A DNA stretch of 32,662 nucleotides. Source: CAZLPZ01 sp964561535. Its GTDB lineage: Bacteria > Pseudomonadota > Alphaproteobacteria > Micavibrionales > Micavibrionaceae. A model generated the notes under the pieces. That model worked only from the letters and a program-made list of their open reading frames with translations. It made no database searches and had not been told where the DNA came from. Of the stretch, positions 7,525 through 14,974 are shown in pieces. The translations under genes and the position numbers were made by a program. Numbering within the stretch: position 1 is the stretch's first letter; the number at the start of each line of letters is the position of its first letter. The stretch lies in the NCBI GenBank assembly GCA_964561535.1, contig CAZLPZ010000019.1, positions 1 through 32,662 on the forward strand. Reading direction: 5' to 3'.

Positions 7525-9159
7525 ATGACACCTATAAAATCCCCCCTCGCACCATTACTCTCCGTCAACAATCTGACCGTTGCGTTTCAAACGCCGACCG
7601 GACCATTTGTCGCCGTCGATCATGTATCGTTCAACCTGAATCGAGGTGAAACTTTGGCATTGGTCGGCGAATCCGGGTCAGGCAAATCAGTGACCGCCCT
7701 ATCCATCTTGCAATTATTGCCCCCCTCGACTACCTACGCCCCTGGATCATCGATCCAATTTATGGGTCAAGAACTCGTCGGCGCAAACGAACCAACACTC
7801 CGGTCCATACGCGGCGCAAAAATCGGGATGGTGTTTCAAGAGCCCTTAACATCCCTTAACCCGCTTCATACAATTGAACACCAAATCATTGAAAGTATTC
7901 GCCTGCACCAACCCCATCTGACACGTGATGCGGTACGCGCGCGCCTAGATGAACTTCTGGACCTGGTTGAACTGAATCAACTCAAAAACCGCCTAGGCGC
8001 CTATCCTCATGAACTATCGGGTGGCCAACGACAACGGGTCATGATTGCGATGAGCCTCGCGAACACCCCCGATTTATTAATCGCCGATGAACCCACAACC
8101 GCGCTCGATGTCACGATCCAGGCCGAGATCCTAAAACTCCTCGATGATTTAAAACGCCGCCACAATATGGCGCTCCTCATCATCACCCATGATTTATCGA
8201 TTGTCGAAAAAATGGCGGATCACGTCTGTGTCATGCGTCACGGCAAAATTATCGAACATGGGCCCACACAAGCCTTATTCACCGCGCCTCAACATGCCTA
8301 TACATCCGAACTTTTACATGCTCATCCGACGAGTTTTGCCCCAGCCGCCCCCACAAATGCGCCCGTGGTTATGACGGGTCAAGATATTCGAGTAGCCTTC
8401 CCGCGTGGAAAAACATGGTGGGGATCAGCCGCAAATTTTGTCTATGCTGTCAATGGTGTACACATCGAGATTAAAGCGGGCCATACCCTAGGTATTGTGG
8501 GAGAAAGTGGTTCAGGTAAAACGACACTCGCCCTGGCGCTCCTGCGCCTGGTGCCCGCAACAGGCCCCGTGGTCTTTATGGGTCAGCGCATTGACACCCT
8601 CACCCGATCGGCCTTGCGTCCCTTACGGGCCAAAATGCAAATCGTATTCCAAGATCCATTCGGATCTCTGTCCCCCCGCATGAGTGTCGGCGACATTATT
8701 GGCGAAGGATTAGCGGTTCACGCCCCGCATATAACCCACATCGACCGTGATCATCGAATCGCTGATATTTTAAAACGTGTCGGGTTAGACCCCGAAACAC
8801 GCCACCGCTATCCCCACGAATTCTCGGGCGGACAACGCCAACGCATTGCCATTGCCCGTGCCGCAATTTTAAATCCCGCTGTGATTTTGATGGATGAGCC
8901 TACCTCCGCTCTGGATGTCGTGGTTCAAGCCCAAATTGTCGAGCTCTTAAAAGATCTGCAGCGCGAACGCGGCCTTGCCTATTTGTTCATCAGTCACGAT
9001 TTACGTGTCATCCGCGCACTTGCCCACGACGTCATTGTCATGAAAGATGGCCATGTGATCGAACAAGGGGCCACACAGACAATTTTTAACACCCCACAAA
9101 TGCCGTATACGCGTTTGCTATTGGATGCCGCGCTCAACTTAAAAACTCTTTCTGCATAA
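7525..9159 (+). CDS. Fused double ABC ATPase of the peptide/microcin importer family (YejF/DppDF type)
   Basis: One polypeptide of 544 residues holds two complete ATPase domains that in most peptide importers are separate proteins. Domain 1 has Walker A GESGSGKS, signature LSGGQRQR and Walker B LLIADEPTTALD. Domain 2 has GESGSGKTT, FSGGQRQRIAIARA and VILMDEPTSALD. Both have the D-loop and switch histidine (ITHD, ISHD). It would power import of peptides or similar compounds by two membrane permeases. No permease or binding-protein gene is nearby, so the partners are elsewhere and the substrate is unknown. The frame is open back to 7441 but that part overlaps the promoter; ATG 7525 fits the family start. 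A strong terminator follows, so it is probably transcribed alone. Confidence 0.93.
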   Translation: MTPIKSPLAPLLSVNNLTVAFQTPTGPFVAVDHVSFNLNRGETLALVGESGSGKSVTALSILQLLPPSTTYAPGSSIQFMGQELVGANEPTLRSIRGAKIGMVFQEPLTSLNPLHTIEHQIIESIRLHQPHLTRDAVRARLDELLDLVELNQLKNRLGAYPHELSGGQRQRVMIAMSLANTPDLLIADEPTTALDVTIQAEILKLLDDLKRRHNMALLIITHDLSIVEKMADHVCVMRHGKIIEHGPTQALFTAPQHAYTSELLHAHPTSFAPAAPTNAPVVMTGQDIRVAFPRGKTWWGSAANFVYAVNGVHIEIKAGHTLGIVGESGSGKTTLALALLRLVPATGPVVFMGQRIDTLTRSALRPLRAKMQIVFQDPFGSLSPRMSVGDIIGEGLAVHAPHITHIDRDHRIADILKRVGLDPETRHRYPHEFSGGQRQRIAIARAAILNPAVILMDEPTSALDVVVQAQIVELLKDLQRERGLAYLFISHDLRVIRALAHDVIVMKDGHVIEQGATQTIFNTPQMPYTRLLLDAALNLKTLSA

Positions 9160-9215
9160 TTTATGCGCACCAATGAGTAAAACGCCTCCTGTACAGATAC
9201 AAAGTTCAGGATTTA

Positions 9216-9255
9216 ATCATTATTCATTTATAAAAATGAATAATGATAATTTTTT
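9216..9255 (+). terminator. Terminator after the ABC ATPase gene
   Basis: A perfect 14-bp stem pairs ATCATTATTCATTT (9216-9229) with AAATGAATAATGAT (9234-9247) around the loop ATAA. It is followed by AATTTTTT. Confidence 0.8.
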
Positions 9256-9433
9256 AAATATTTAAAAAACATTTTTATTTAAAAAAGCACCATATATACA
9301 TCCATCTATATAATTCATATTTTTTAAAAAAAATTATTATTTTATAATTAATCAATATAAAATTATTTATTATACGAATACACAAAATATAGTTCTTTAT
9401 TGGCACCCATGATTATAAAAATTAATTCTTCAC
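9256..9433. other. AT-rich non-coding stretch
   Basis: Nearly pure A/T with no open frame worth naming. It ends directly upstream of the small-RNA promoter and could serve as an A/T-rich activating element or a nucleoid-protein binding zone; no specific site is visible. Confidence 0.6.
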
Positions 9434-9462
9434 TTGCAATCAATCCGAAAGTGAATTATAAA
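9434..9462 (+). promoter_or_regulatory. Promoter of the small RNA
   Basis: TTGCAA (9434-9439), an exact 17-base spacer, then TATAAA (9457-9462). Predicted start is near 9469. Confidence 0.6.
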
Positions 9463-9468
9463 ATAAGG

Positions 9469-9530
9469 ACACACCCTCTATAACTGCCGTTTGTCCGGAG
9501 TCCCCCAAAAAGGTCTCCGGACCTTTTTTT
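9469..9530 (+). ncRNA. Candidate small non-coding RNA, about 62 nt
   Basis: A good promoter and an intrinsic terminator bracket about 62 bases that have no start codon with a ribosome site and no worthwhile ORF. The 5' half (ACACACCCTCTATAACTGCC) is predicted single-stranded and would be the seed region; the 3' half is the terminator hairpin with its U-run, as in Hfq-type sRNAs. The transcript is isolated from both flanking genes: the previous terminator is at 9216-9255 and the next promoter at 9688. No known RNA family is recognised. Exact ends are inferred. Confidence 0.5.
9493..9530 (+). terminator. Terminator of the small RNA
   Basis: GTCCGGAG (9493-9500) pairs perfectly with CTCCGGAC (9515-9522), loop of 14, followed by CTTTTTTT. 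There is no gene end within 330 bases upstream, so it must end a short transcript. Confidence 0.85.
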
Positions 9531-9687
9531 AGGTCTAAAGCCTGGGACCCATCAAAGCATTTTACAACGAAAACCTTCAATGGATTCCAGGCCCTAAGGG
9601 GTTCACCTCCCCCTAAATCCCCCCTCTTAACTATTTACTAACCTTTTGACCCTAAACACAATTTTGTGGATAGGAAATAATAAAATT
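9531..9687. other. Non-coding stretch with a repeat fragment
   Basis: No gene seen. ACCTCCCCCTAAATCCCCCC (from about 9605) is a fragment of the repeat family found inside midA. CCTGG (from 9551) and CCAGG (from 9587) flank an imperfect inverted repeat. Confidence 0.5.
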
Positions 9688-9716
9688 TCGACAACAGTGC
9701 CACATTCATGTAGAAT
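9688..9716 (+). promoter_or_regulatory. Probable promoter of the carboxypeptidase gene
   Basis: TCGACA (9688-9693), 17-base spacer, TAGAAT (9711-9716): one mismatch in each hexamer. Predicted leader of about 125 bases to the ATG at 9848. Confidence 0.5.
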
Positions 9717-9847
9717 AAACCTGTTGGTTCTGAATAAAAGCACTAGACTTCCCGCGGTCGTATTTGCTACCCCTCACACTGGGTTTTAAAATAGAGATTC
9801 GCCTGGACGATCATCGCACAGGCCCACAGAAAGAAACGATCATCGGC

Positions 9848-11248
9848 ATGATACGTGACGACAAGACATTTTATTTTTCGCTCCCCCCATTCATGCACAA
9901 AATGCTCTTTTGTGTACTCTTGATCTTGCTCTTAATTCCTGCCGATACCGCCAATGCCGCCCGAAACCGCAAGGCCTCCCCGGAACTTGAATCCCGTAAA
10001 TATGGAGCGATTGTGGTTGATGCGACAACAGGTCAAGTTTTAATGTCAGATCATGCCGATAAACAACTCCACCCCGCATCACTTACAAAAATGATGACTC
10101 TGTTACTTGCATTTGATGCGTTATCATCGGGACAATTGCGATCATCTGATTATATCCGCATATCAAACCATGCAGCAGGGCAATCCCCCAGTAAATTGGG
10201 CATCAAAGCGGGAGGACGGATCCGCGTCGATGATGCCGTTCGGGCAATTGCCATCAAATCCGCAAATGATATTGCGGTCGCCATGGCCGAATCGTTGGGC
10301 GGGACTGAATCAAAATTTGCACAACGTATGACAGGGCGCGCGCGCGAAATTGGCATGTCAAAAACCCATTTTGTCAACGCGTCCGGACTCCACAGTGCAT
10401 TTCAATTATCGACTCCCCGCGATATGGCGATTCTTGCGCGGTATATCATCACAACCTACCCCAGCTATTATAAATATTTCGGCCTAAGGAGTTTCAATTA
10501 TGGCGGGCGGTCACACCCCAATCATAACCGCCTCATGAATACCTATTACGGGATGGACGGTATGAAGACAGGGTACATTAACGCCTCTGGATTCAATCTC
10601 GTTGCATCCGCCAAGCGCGACGGACGACGCTTGATTGGGGTTGTTTTTGGCGGTCGCACATCATCATCACGCAATGCCCATATGGCCAAAATACTAAATA
10701 CAGCCTTTGCTACCCCGCGTATGCCCGTTAAGCCTAAAATCGATATTGCCCGATTAACCCCGATGCCAGAAGATAAATCTAATCCAATGTTTGACCCCCA
10801 AGACGCCCGTGACATGTCAAGATTACGGCCTGAATCCGGATCGATGTCGGATGAAATTATAATCCGCCGTGACGTTAAAGATCGTCCGAAAACCGCCTCA
10901 TCGCGATCCGCTCGAACCGTTCCGTCTCGAAAACCAACCAAAACCGAAATCGATACCCTCGCTATAAACATACCATCTCGGATCGAACGATCAACCGCAT
11001 CGACCCAAGGATGGTCCGTTCAAATTGGCGCCTATCAAACCCGCGATGCCACCGATGCGGCCTTATATCGGGCCGCACGACGCCTCCCTCCAACTCTTTC
11101 ACATGCAACACCCTTGGTTGCTCCTTTAAAATCGAGCCAAGATGGATGGATGTTCCGCGCACGTCTTGGTAATTTAAACGCAGCCCAGGCCGCCCAAACC
11201 TGTCAAATTTTTTCAGGATGCGTCCTGATCCCGCCGCAACAAAATTAA
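9848..11248 (+). CDS. D-alanyl-D-alanine carboxypeptidase (PBP5/DacA family) with C-terminal SPOR domain
   Basis: Trims the terminal D-Ala of peptidoglycan stem peptides in the periplasm. Counting from ATG 9848, a hydrophobic signal segment (MLFCVLLILLLIPADTANAA) spans about 19-38. The catalytic triad of motifs is complete: SLTK at 78-81, SAN at 138-140 and KTG at 240-242. A proline/charged linker follows, then a SPOR domain beginning GWSVQIGAY, which in the family binds denuded septal glycan and localises proteins to the division site. The start is not certain: ATG 9893 or 9902 would give a more ordinary signal peptide, but only 9848 has even a weak purine-rich stretch (AGAAAGAAA) upstream. 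The SPOR fusion is characteristic of alphaproteobacteria. Confidence 0.93.
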   Translation: MIRDDKTFYFSLPPFMHKMLFCVLLILLLIPADTANAARNRKASPELESRKYGAIVVDATTGQVLMSDHADKQLHPASLTKMMTLLLAFDALSSGQLRSSDYIRISNHAAGQSPSKLGIKAGGRIRVDDAVRAIAIKSANDIAVAMAESLGGTESKFAQRMTGRAREIGMSKTHFVNASGLHSAFQLSTPRDMAILARYIITTYPSYYKYFGLRSFNYGGRSHPNHNRLMNTYYGMDGMKTGYINASGFNLVASAKRDGRRLIGVVFGGRTSSSRNAHMAKILNTAFATPRMPVKPKIDIARLTPMPEDKSNPMFDPQDARDMSRLRPESGSMSDEIIIRRDVKDRPKTASSRSARTVPSRKPTKTEIDTLAINIPSRIERSTASTQGWSVQIGAYQTRDATDAALYRAARRLPPTLSHATPLVAPLKSSQDGWMFRARLGNLNAAQAAQTCQIFSGCVLIPPQQN

Positions 11249-11260
11249 AGGCACTAAAAA

Positions 11261-12004
11261 GTGATATCTTCCATATCCCTGTTTTTTAAAATGCCCGCCC
11301 CTCCCCAGAACGCTGCATTACACCCGCACAACGAAAAGGGAAATATTTTTATTATTATTTTTATCGCAATCGTTCTGATTGCCGCCTTAACCGTCGCCGT
11401 ACGCGGGACATCCAGTGGTCGCGATTCAATCTCGAAAGAAGATTTAAAAATTCAAGCTTCCGCAACCATCCGATACGGTGCCGAACTTGAAAACGCCGTG
11501 CGACAAGTCTTGGAAAACGGCGCCTCCGAAAATGATATTCGTTTTGCACATCCAGACGCCGCTGTTGATTATGGCGTGATTACCACAACTCCCTCCTATC
11601 AAATATTTTCACAAAACGGTGGACGCGCCGCGTACCGTTTGGCCGCCCCTTCGGTCATGGCCAGCGGTACCGAAGGCACATGGGAATTTTATGGCACAAC
11701 AAATATCCCTCAAGTGGGATCGGCCCGCGCGGAACTGATTGCGGTTCTCCCGGATATCACGGCTGCCTTTTGCGGCCAAATCAATAAAGAACTGGGCCTG
11801 ACGGGTCAGCCCGATGACGACACCACAGGGACTGTTCCCGATTGTGTTCAAGGCACTGCCCTCTATCGATTCGGGGCCGCCGCCGGGTTCAGTTCGCCCG
11901 CCAATAACCTCGACTCTGCAACATTCAGTACGCTTCCCGCCACCAGCGCGTGTGTGACATGTGGGGTTGACTACCATTATTACCATGTCTTGCTCGCGCG
12001 ATAA
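11261..12004 (+). CDS. Membrane-anchored, pilin-like protein of unknown function
   Basis: A 247-residue protein with one N-terminal hydrophobic segment (about residues 28-48: GNIFIIIFIAIVLIAALTVAV) preceded by a short, positively charged cytoplasmic stretch ending EKG. The rest is predicted periplasmic, with four cysteines including a CVTC pair near the C-terminus. The layout (short basic leader, Gly, long hydrophobic helix, globular exported domain) resembles type IV prepilins or pseudopilins. However, the usual Glu at +5 is not where expected, so this is only a resemblance. It starts with GTG at 11261, 12 bases after the carboxypeptidase gene, so the two are probably co-transcribed; ATG 11291 is an alternative start. 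Confidence 0.75.
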   Translation: MISSISLFFKMPAPPQNAALHPHNEKGNIFIIIFIAIVLIAALTVAVRGTSSGRDSISKEDLKIQASATIRYGAELENAVRQVLENGASENDIRFAHPDAAVDYGVITTTPSYQIFSQNGGRAAYRLAAPSVMASGTEGTWEFYGTTNIPQVGSARAELIAVLPDITAAFCGQINKELGLTGQPDDDTTGTVPDCVQGTALYRFGAAAGFSSPANNLDSATFSTLPATSACVTCGVDYHYYHVLLAR

Positions 12005-12050
12005 CCCCCCTAAATAAGGGAAAAAAGCCCAAAAACGCCCTGTCAAGGCA

Positions 12051-12076
12051 AAATAATCCATAAAAAGTGATTATTT
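12051..12076. repeat. Short inverted repeat upstream of the HU gene
   Basis: AAATAATC (12051-12058) pairs with GATTATTT (12069-12076). There is no T-run after it, so a protein-binding site or weak terminator are both possible. Confidence 0.3.
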
Positions 12077-12239
12077 CGGTATAAAACTTAAAATACCCCA
12101 TCGACAAGGCCCCCAAAATATATTGTAGGATGTACATATCCGGTCCCGATTCCAACGGTGATCCTCGGCCACGGCCTTGGATCATCCAAAAGATGAGATG
12201 ACCTTTTATGTTCACCTAAACTTGCAAGAGAGTTTGATA

Positions 12240-12587
12240 ATGGCAACAGCAACCAAAGCTGCAACAGCAGCAAAAACAACAGCAACAAAAACAACCGTGA
12301 CGGCTCCTACTGTCACGCTCAAACAAATCGCATCCGAACTCGCGGAACGTTTTGAAATGCCGAAAAAACAAGCGAACCTGATCATGGACGATTTGATCAC
12401 CACGCTTGTGAAAAATCTGAAAAAAGGCAACCGCGTTCGTATGGCGGGATTTGGAATTCTCCAAGTTAAAAAACGCGCTGCACGTATGGCCCGCAACCCC
12501 GCCACAGGCGAACCGGTCAAAGTACCAGCCAAGAAAAAAATTACATTCCGCGCCGCCAAAGAATTGAAAGAAGCGGTCGGTAAATAA
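12240..12587 (+). CDS. HU-family DNA-binding protein with N-terminal Ala/Thr/Lys extension
   Basis: A nucleoid-associated protein that bends DNA as a dimer. The core runs from about residue 27 (LKQIASELAERFEMPKKQANLIMDDLITTL) through GNRVRMAGFGILQVKKRAARMARNPATGEPVKVPAKKKITFRAAKEL. It includes the RNPATGE segment at the tip of the DNA-binding arm. It is 115 residues instead of the usual 90, the surplus being a low-complexity Ala/Thr/Lys segment at the N-terminus. ATG 12240 is chosen because GAGAG lies 9 bases upstream; the frame is open 21 codons further but that part is unlike HU. A strong terminator follows at 12668. Confidence 0.94.
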   Translation: MATATKAATAAKTTATKTTVTAPTVTLKQIASELAERFEMPKKQANLIMDDLITTLVKNLKKGNRVRMAGFGILQVKKRAARMARNPATGEPVKVPAKKKITFRAAKELKEAVGK

Positions 12588-12667
12588 TTTAAAAGGATAT
12601 CGTCCGAGATAAGATGTGCCGATGTGTAACAAAGGCGTGTCGTGTTTTTGGACTTCCTTTTCATCAA

Positions 12668-12697
12668 AGAGCCCCCTCCTCCGGGGCTCTTTTTTTA
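12668..12697 (+). terminator. Terminator of the HU gene
   Basis: AGAGCCCC (12668-12675) pairs with GGGGCTCT (12683-12690), loop of 7, followed by a run of T. Confidence 0.9.
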
Positions 12698-12774
12698 TGC
12701 AAAGAGGGTAAACCGTGCCTATATTTCTAACCTGCAATCAAGATAGAACTTCACTTAAACACAAAAGATAATTA

Positions 12775-12803
12775 TTGACTATTATCCTATAATAGGTTTA
12801 TAC
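12775..12803 (+). promoter_or_regulatory. Promoter with an operator-like dyad in the spacer
   Basis: TTGACT (12775-12780), 17-base spacer, TTATAC (12798-12803). The spacer contains the dyad CCTAT-A-ATAGG (12786-12796). The same arrangement recurs at 32541-32570. Confidence 0.6.
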
Positions 12804-12810
12804 TCTTATT

Positions 12811-12962
12811 ATTCGGTGGCGATACAGGTCAAGAGAGAACCGAAATCCAGAATAAAGGTAAAACAAAAAACCCATATATCCATTATGAATTCCATAAAAT
12901 AGTGGCTACACCACTAAAGTAGTGGCAAAAGTAAAACTTATGAAAAAAGGCCTTTTAAAAGG
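12811..12962 (+). other. Structured leader RNA region
   Basis: Downstream of the promoter are several foldable elements. TTCGGT (12812-12817) pairs with ACCGAA (12839-12844) at the very start of the transcript. CCACTA (12911-12916) can pair with TAGTGG on either side (12900-12905 or 12920-12925). Overlapping palindromes AAAAGGCCTTTT (12945-12956) and CCTTTTAAAAGG (12951-12962) follow. No known riboswitch class is recognised. The 348 bases between the HU terminator and the small gene at 13046 contain no other gene. Confidence 0.4.
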
Positions 12963-13045
12963 TTAAAATTAACTACAGCTTTACATATTTAATTATATAA
13001 TTACAGAAGGGAAATTAAGTTTTTTAAAGATAAGGAAATAGCAGA

Positions 13046-13305
13046 ATGGCAGGTTTTAGTGTCGTCGATATGGCAAGCCCTGTTGTGGATCCACCTCCAC
13101 CACCGCAAGAACGCCGAGCAAGTGACCCAAAATTGGTACGCGCGCAATAGATAACCGCCCGAAGGGATATGCGCGTGACGCCTTTGAAACCGTGGCCCAC
13201 AATACATCACGGCCAGCGCCTCAAGCCCCGGCTCTCGCCCCCGATGCTTGCGAAAAAACAATAACAAAGGGAACACAACGTCAATTCCTAGAGCACTGCA
13301 TTTAA
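13046..13305 (+). CDS. Small proline-rich protein, possibly completed by -1 ribosomal frameshifting
   Basis: From ATG 13046 (ribosome site AAGGAA, about 8 bases upstream) the zero frame encodes 34 residues, MAGFSVVDMASPVVDPPPPP..., and stops at TAG 13148-13150. The -1 frame is closed by a TGA at 13123-13125. From 13126 it is open to TAA 13303-13305 and encodes a further, equally protein-like stretch (IGTRAIDNRPKGYARDAFETVAHN...FLEHCI). At the junction lie the heptamer C CCA AAA and a downstream stem. If shifted, the product is 86 residues with a Pro5 run and two cysteines. Alternatives are a frameshifted pseudogene, a sequencing error, or a real 34-residue peptide alone. No family recognised. 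It is more GC-rich than its surroundings. Confidence 0.5.
13126..13176 (+). promoter_or_regulatory. Candidate -1 programmed frameshift signal
   Basis: The heptamer C CCA AAA (13126-13132) is in the correct phase (zero frame CCA AAA). Five bases later a GC-rich stem ACGCGC (13138-13143) pairs with GCGCGT (13171-13176). Inside it a small hairpin CCC-GAA-GGG (13158-13166) can form. The zero-frame stop lies in the loop region. Confidence 0.5.
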
Positions 13306-13527
13306 TATCTCCTCAAAATCTCCCCTTCCCGTTATCACCGCAATAACAACTTTTGAAATGACGCGGGTGTAAACCTAAAAAAGATACAAATATAAGGATT
13401 TTATAGAAAGCAATTTAAGTGAAGGAAAAATTACGTACCCATATATTTTCCACACAATCAGTAAAAATTGGGACGTACAGAGTTGGCAACCTTAGACAGT
13501 GCAGTCAGAAGAAAAAGAAAGCCTACA

Positions 13528-13698
13528 TTAAAATTTAATTTCAAGTGCTGGCGCGGCCGGCGGTGGCGGCGGTGGCGGCGTGACATCAGCCCCGGCATTT
13601 GCCATTTGTTGATGCCGATCGTTTATCTTTTTCATCGGAAAAACTTTACTTACCTGAGTGCACAGAAATCCACACTCACCTGTTTTTGGTTCTGCCAT
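13528..13698 (-). CDS. Small unknown protein with polyproline C-terminus
   Basis: A 56-residue ORF starting MAEPKTGECGFLCTQVSKVFPMKK, with a C-terminal VTPPPPPPPAAPALEIKF. GAAGGG lies about 10 bases before the ATG at 13696-13698. It shares a polyproline run with the small ORF at 13046 although the rest is not obviously similar. The open frame continues upstream, but those residues are encoded by A/T-rich promoter-like sequence. No signal peptide or membrane segment. The plus strand here also has an open frame, so coding status is moderate. Function unknown. Confidence 0.45.
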   Translation of the reverse strand: MAEPKTGECGFLCTQVSKVFPMKKINDRHQQMANAGADVTPPPPPPPAAPALEIKF

Positions 13699-13819
13699 AA
13701 TATAAACACCCTTCACCCTTAAAATAAATCTCACTTCCCCCATGATATATAAATTATGTAAAATTTTAGTTAATTTTATGGGGCTGACAGGGTGCATTGC
13801 CTGATTTAAGATCCACCCC

Positions 13820-14782
13820 ATGATCAAAAAACGTTTTGCTGACTTAACCGAACCTGAAATCCTGGCCCTTGCGATCAGTGCCGAGGAAGAAGACGCGCAT
13901 ATTTACACCAGCTTTGCGTCCCGCGTGCGGGCCGATTACCCCTCAACCGCCGCCATGTTTGATACAATGGTCACGGAAGAGCAAGAACACCGCAATATGT
14001 TGATGGATATTTTCCGTCAAAAATTCGGCGATACCCTGCCCTATATCACCCGGGCCGATGTATCCGGGTTTATGAAACGCGACCCATTATGGTTGGCAGA
14101 CACCCTGCGCATTGAAACCGTGCGCCGCCAGGCCGAGATGATGGAACTGGAATCCGCGACGTTTTACGCGCGGGCATCCCAGGCCGCACGCGATGTCGAT
14201 GTGCGTAAACTCCTGGGCGATTTGTCCCTCATGGAACGCGGACATGAGGCAAAGGCATTTTCGATTGAACAAATGCATTTACACCCCGATGCGCTGGATT
14301 CTGAATCCCACGCCGCGCGACGGTTGTTTGTATTACAAATCATCCAGCCCGGTTTGGCCGGCCTGATTGACGGGTCCATTTCAACGCTAGCCCCCATATT
14401 CGCCGCAGCATTCGCCACCCACAATTCGTGGGAAACATTTTTGATTGGCATGGCGGCATCCATCGGCGCGGGGATCAGCATGGGGTTAACCGAAGGCATG
14501 TCAGACGACGGGGCAATTACGGGCCGCGGAAGCCCGTGGATCAGGGGGATTGCGTGCGGCCTCATGACCATGCTCGGGGGCCTGGGGCACACATTACCCT
14601 ATTTAATCACCGATTTCTGGACCGCAACAATCATTGCCGGTGTGGTGGTCGCGGTTGAACTGGTCGCCATTGCCTGGATCCGGTTTAAATATATGGACAC
14701 GCCTTTTTTAAACGCGATGGTTCAGGTGATCTTGGGCGGAATTTTGGTACTCGCCGCCGGGATCGCGATCGGGAGTGGGTAA
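13820..14782 (+). CDS. mbfA: MbfA: ferritin-like (erythrin) domain fused to VIT1 iron transporter domain
   Basis: In Agrobacterium and Bradyrhizobium, MbfA is an inner-membrane iron exporter protecting against iron and peroxide stress. The N-terminal ferritin-like domain (about 1-150) shows di-iron ligands in AEEEDAHIY (21-29), EEQEH (53-57), MELESATFY and ERGHEAK. The VIT1/CCC1 domain (about 170-320) has five hydrophobic helices, with GLIDGSISTLAPIFA and a Gly-rich helix GAGISMGLTEGMSDDG as usual. The 320-residue length fits. The gene stands alone between a small minus-strand ORF and repeats. Known homologues are controlled by Irr; I do not see a clear Irr box in the 120 bases upstream. The ATG lacks an obvious ribosome site. 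Confidence 0.93.
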   Translation: MIKKRFADLTEPEILALAISAEEEDAHIYTSFASRVRADYPSTAAMFDTMVTEEQEHRNMLMDIFRQKFGDTLPYITRADVSGFMKRDPLWLADTLRIETVRRQAEMMELESATFYARASQAARDVDVRKLLGDLSLMERGHEAKAFSIEQMHLHPDALDSESHAARRLFVLQIIQPGLAGLIDGSISTLAPIFAAAFATHNSWETFLIGMAASIGAGISMGLTEGMSDDGAITGRGSPWIRGIACGLMTMLGGLGHTLPYLITDFWTATIIAGVVVAVELVAIAWIRFKYMDTPFLNAMVQVILGGILVLAAGIAIGSG

Positions 14783-14805
14783 GGCGTAGAATGACCGGAG
14801 GGATA

Positions 14806-14861
14806 CCCCTCTCCCCTTGTGGGAGAGGGTGGCACGCCCAAAGGGCGTGACGGGTGAGGGG
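14806..14861. repeat. Dispersed repeat, copy A
   Basis: Begins CCCCTCTCCCCTTGTGGGAG and ends GACGGGTGAGGGG, with an inner palindrome GCCCAAAGGGC. It is inverted relative to copy B. Confidence 0.75.
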
Positions 14862-14884
14862 AAAAATAAATCGACACTTTTCTA

Positions 14885-14940
14885 CCCCCTCTCCCGCCTT
14901 CGCCTTGGGCTCAGGCACCCTCTCCCACAAGGGGAGAGGG
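14885..14940. repeat. Dispersed repeat, copy B (inverted)
   Basis: Reverse complement of copy A at its outer end: 24 identical bases ending AAGGGGAGAGGG. The centres have diverged. Together A and B could form a long hairpin between mbfA and parC. Confidence 0.75.
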
Positions 14941-14974
14941 AAATCCCCCAGCCATACCAATATTCTAAAAATTC

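Noticed and set aside
12811..12860. Possible riboswitch at the start of the 12.8-kb leader
   Set aside because: A stem is visible but the conserved cores of glycine, guanidine, SAM-II or other classes I know are not; kept only as an unclassified structured leader.
13001..13276. Minus-strand ORF of 91 codons opposite the small proline-rich gene
   Set aside because: No ribosome site and an implausible composition; it is the shadow of the plus-strand frames at 13046-13305.
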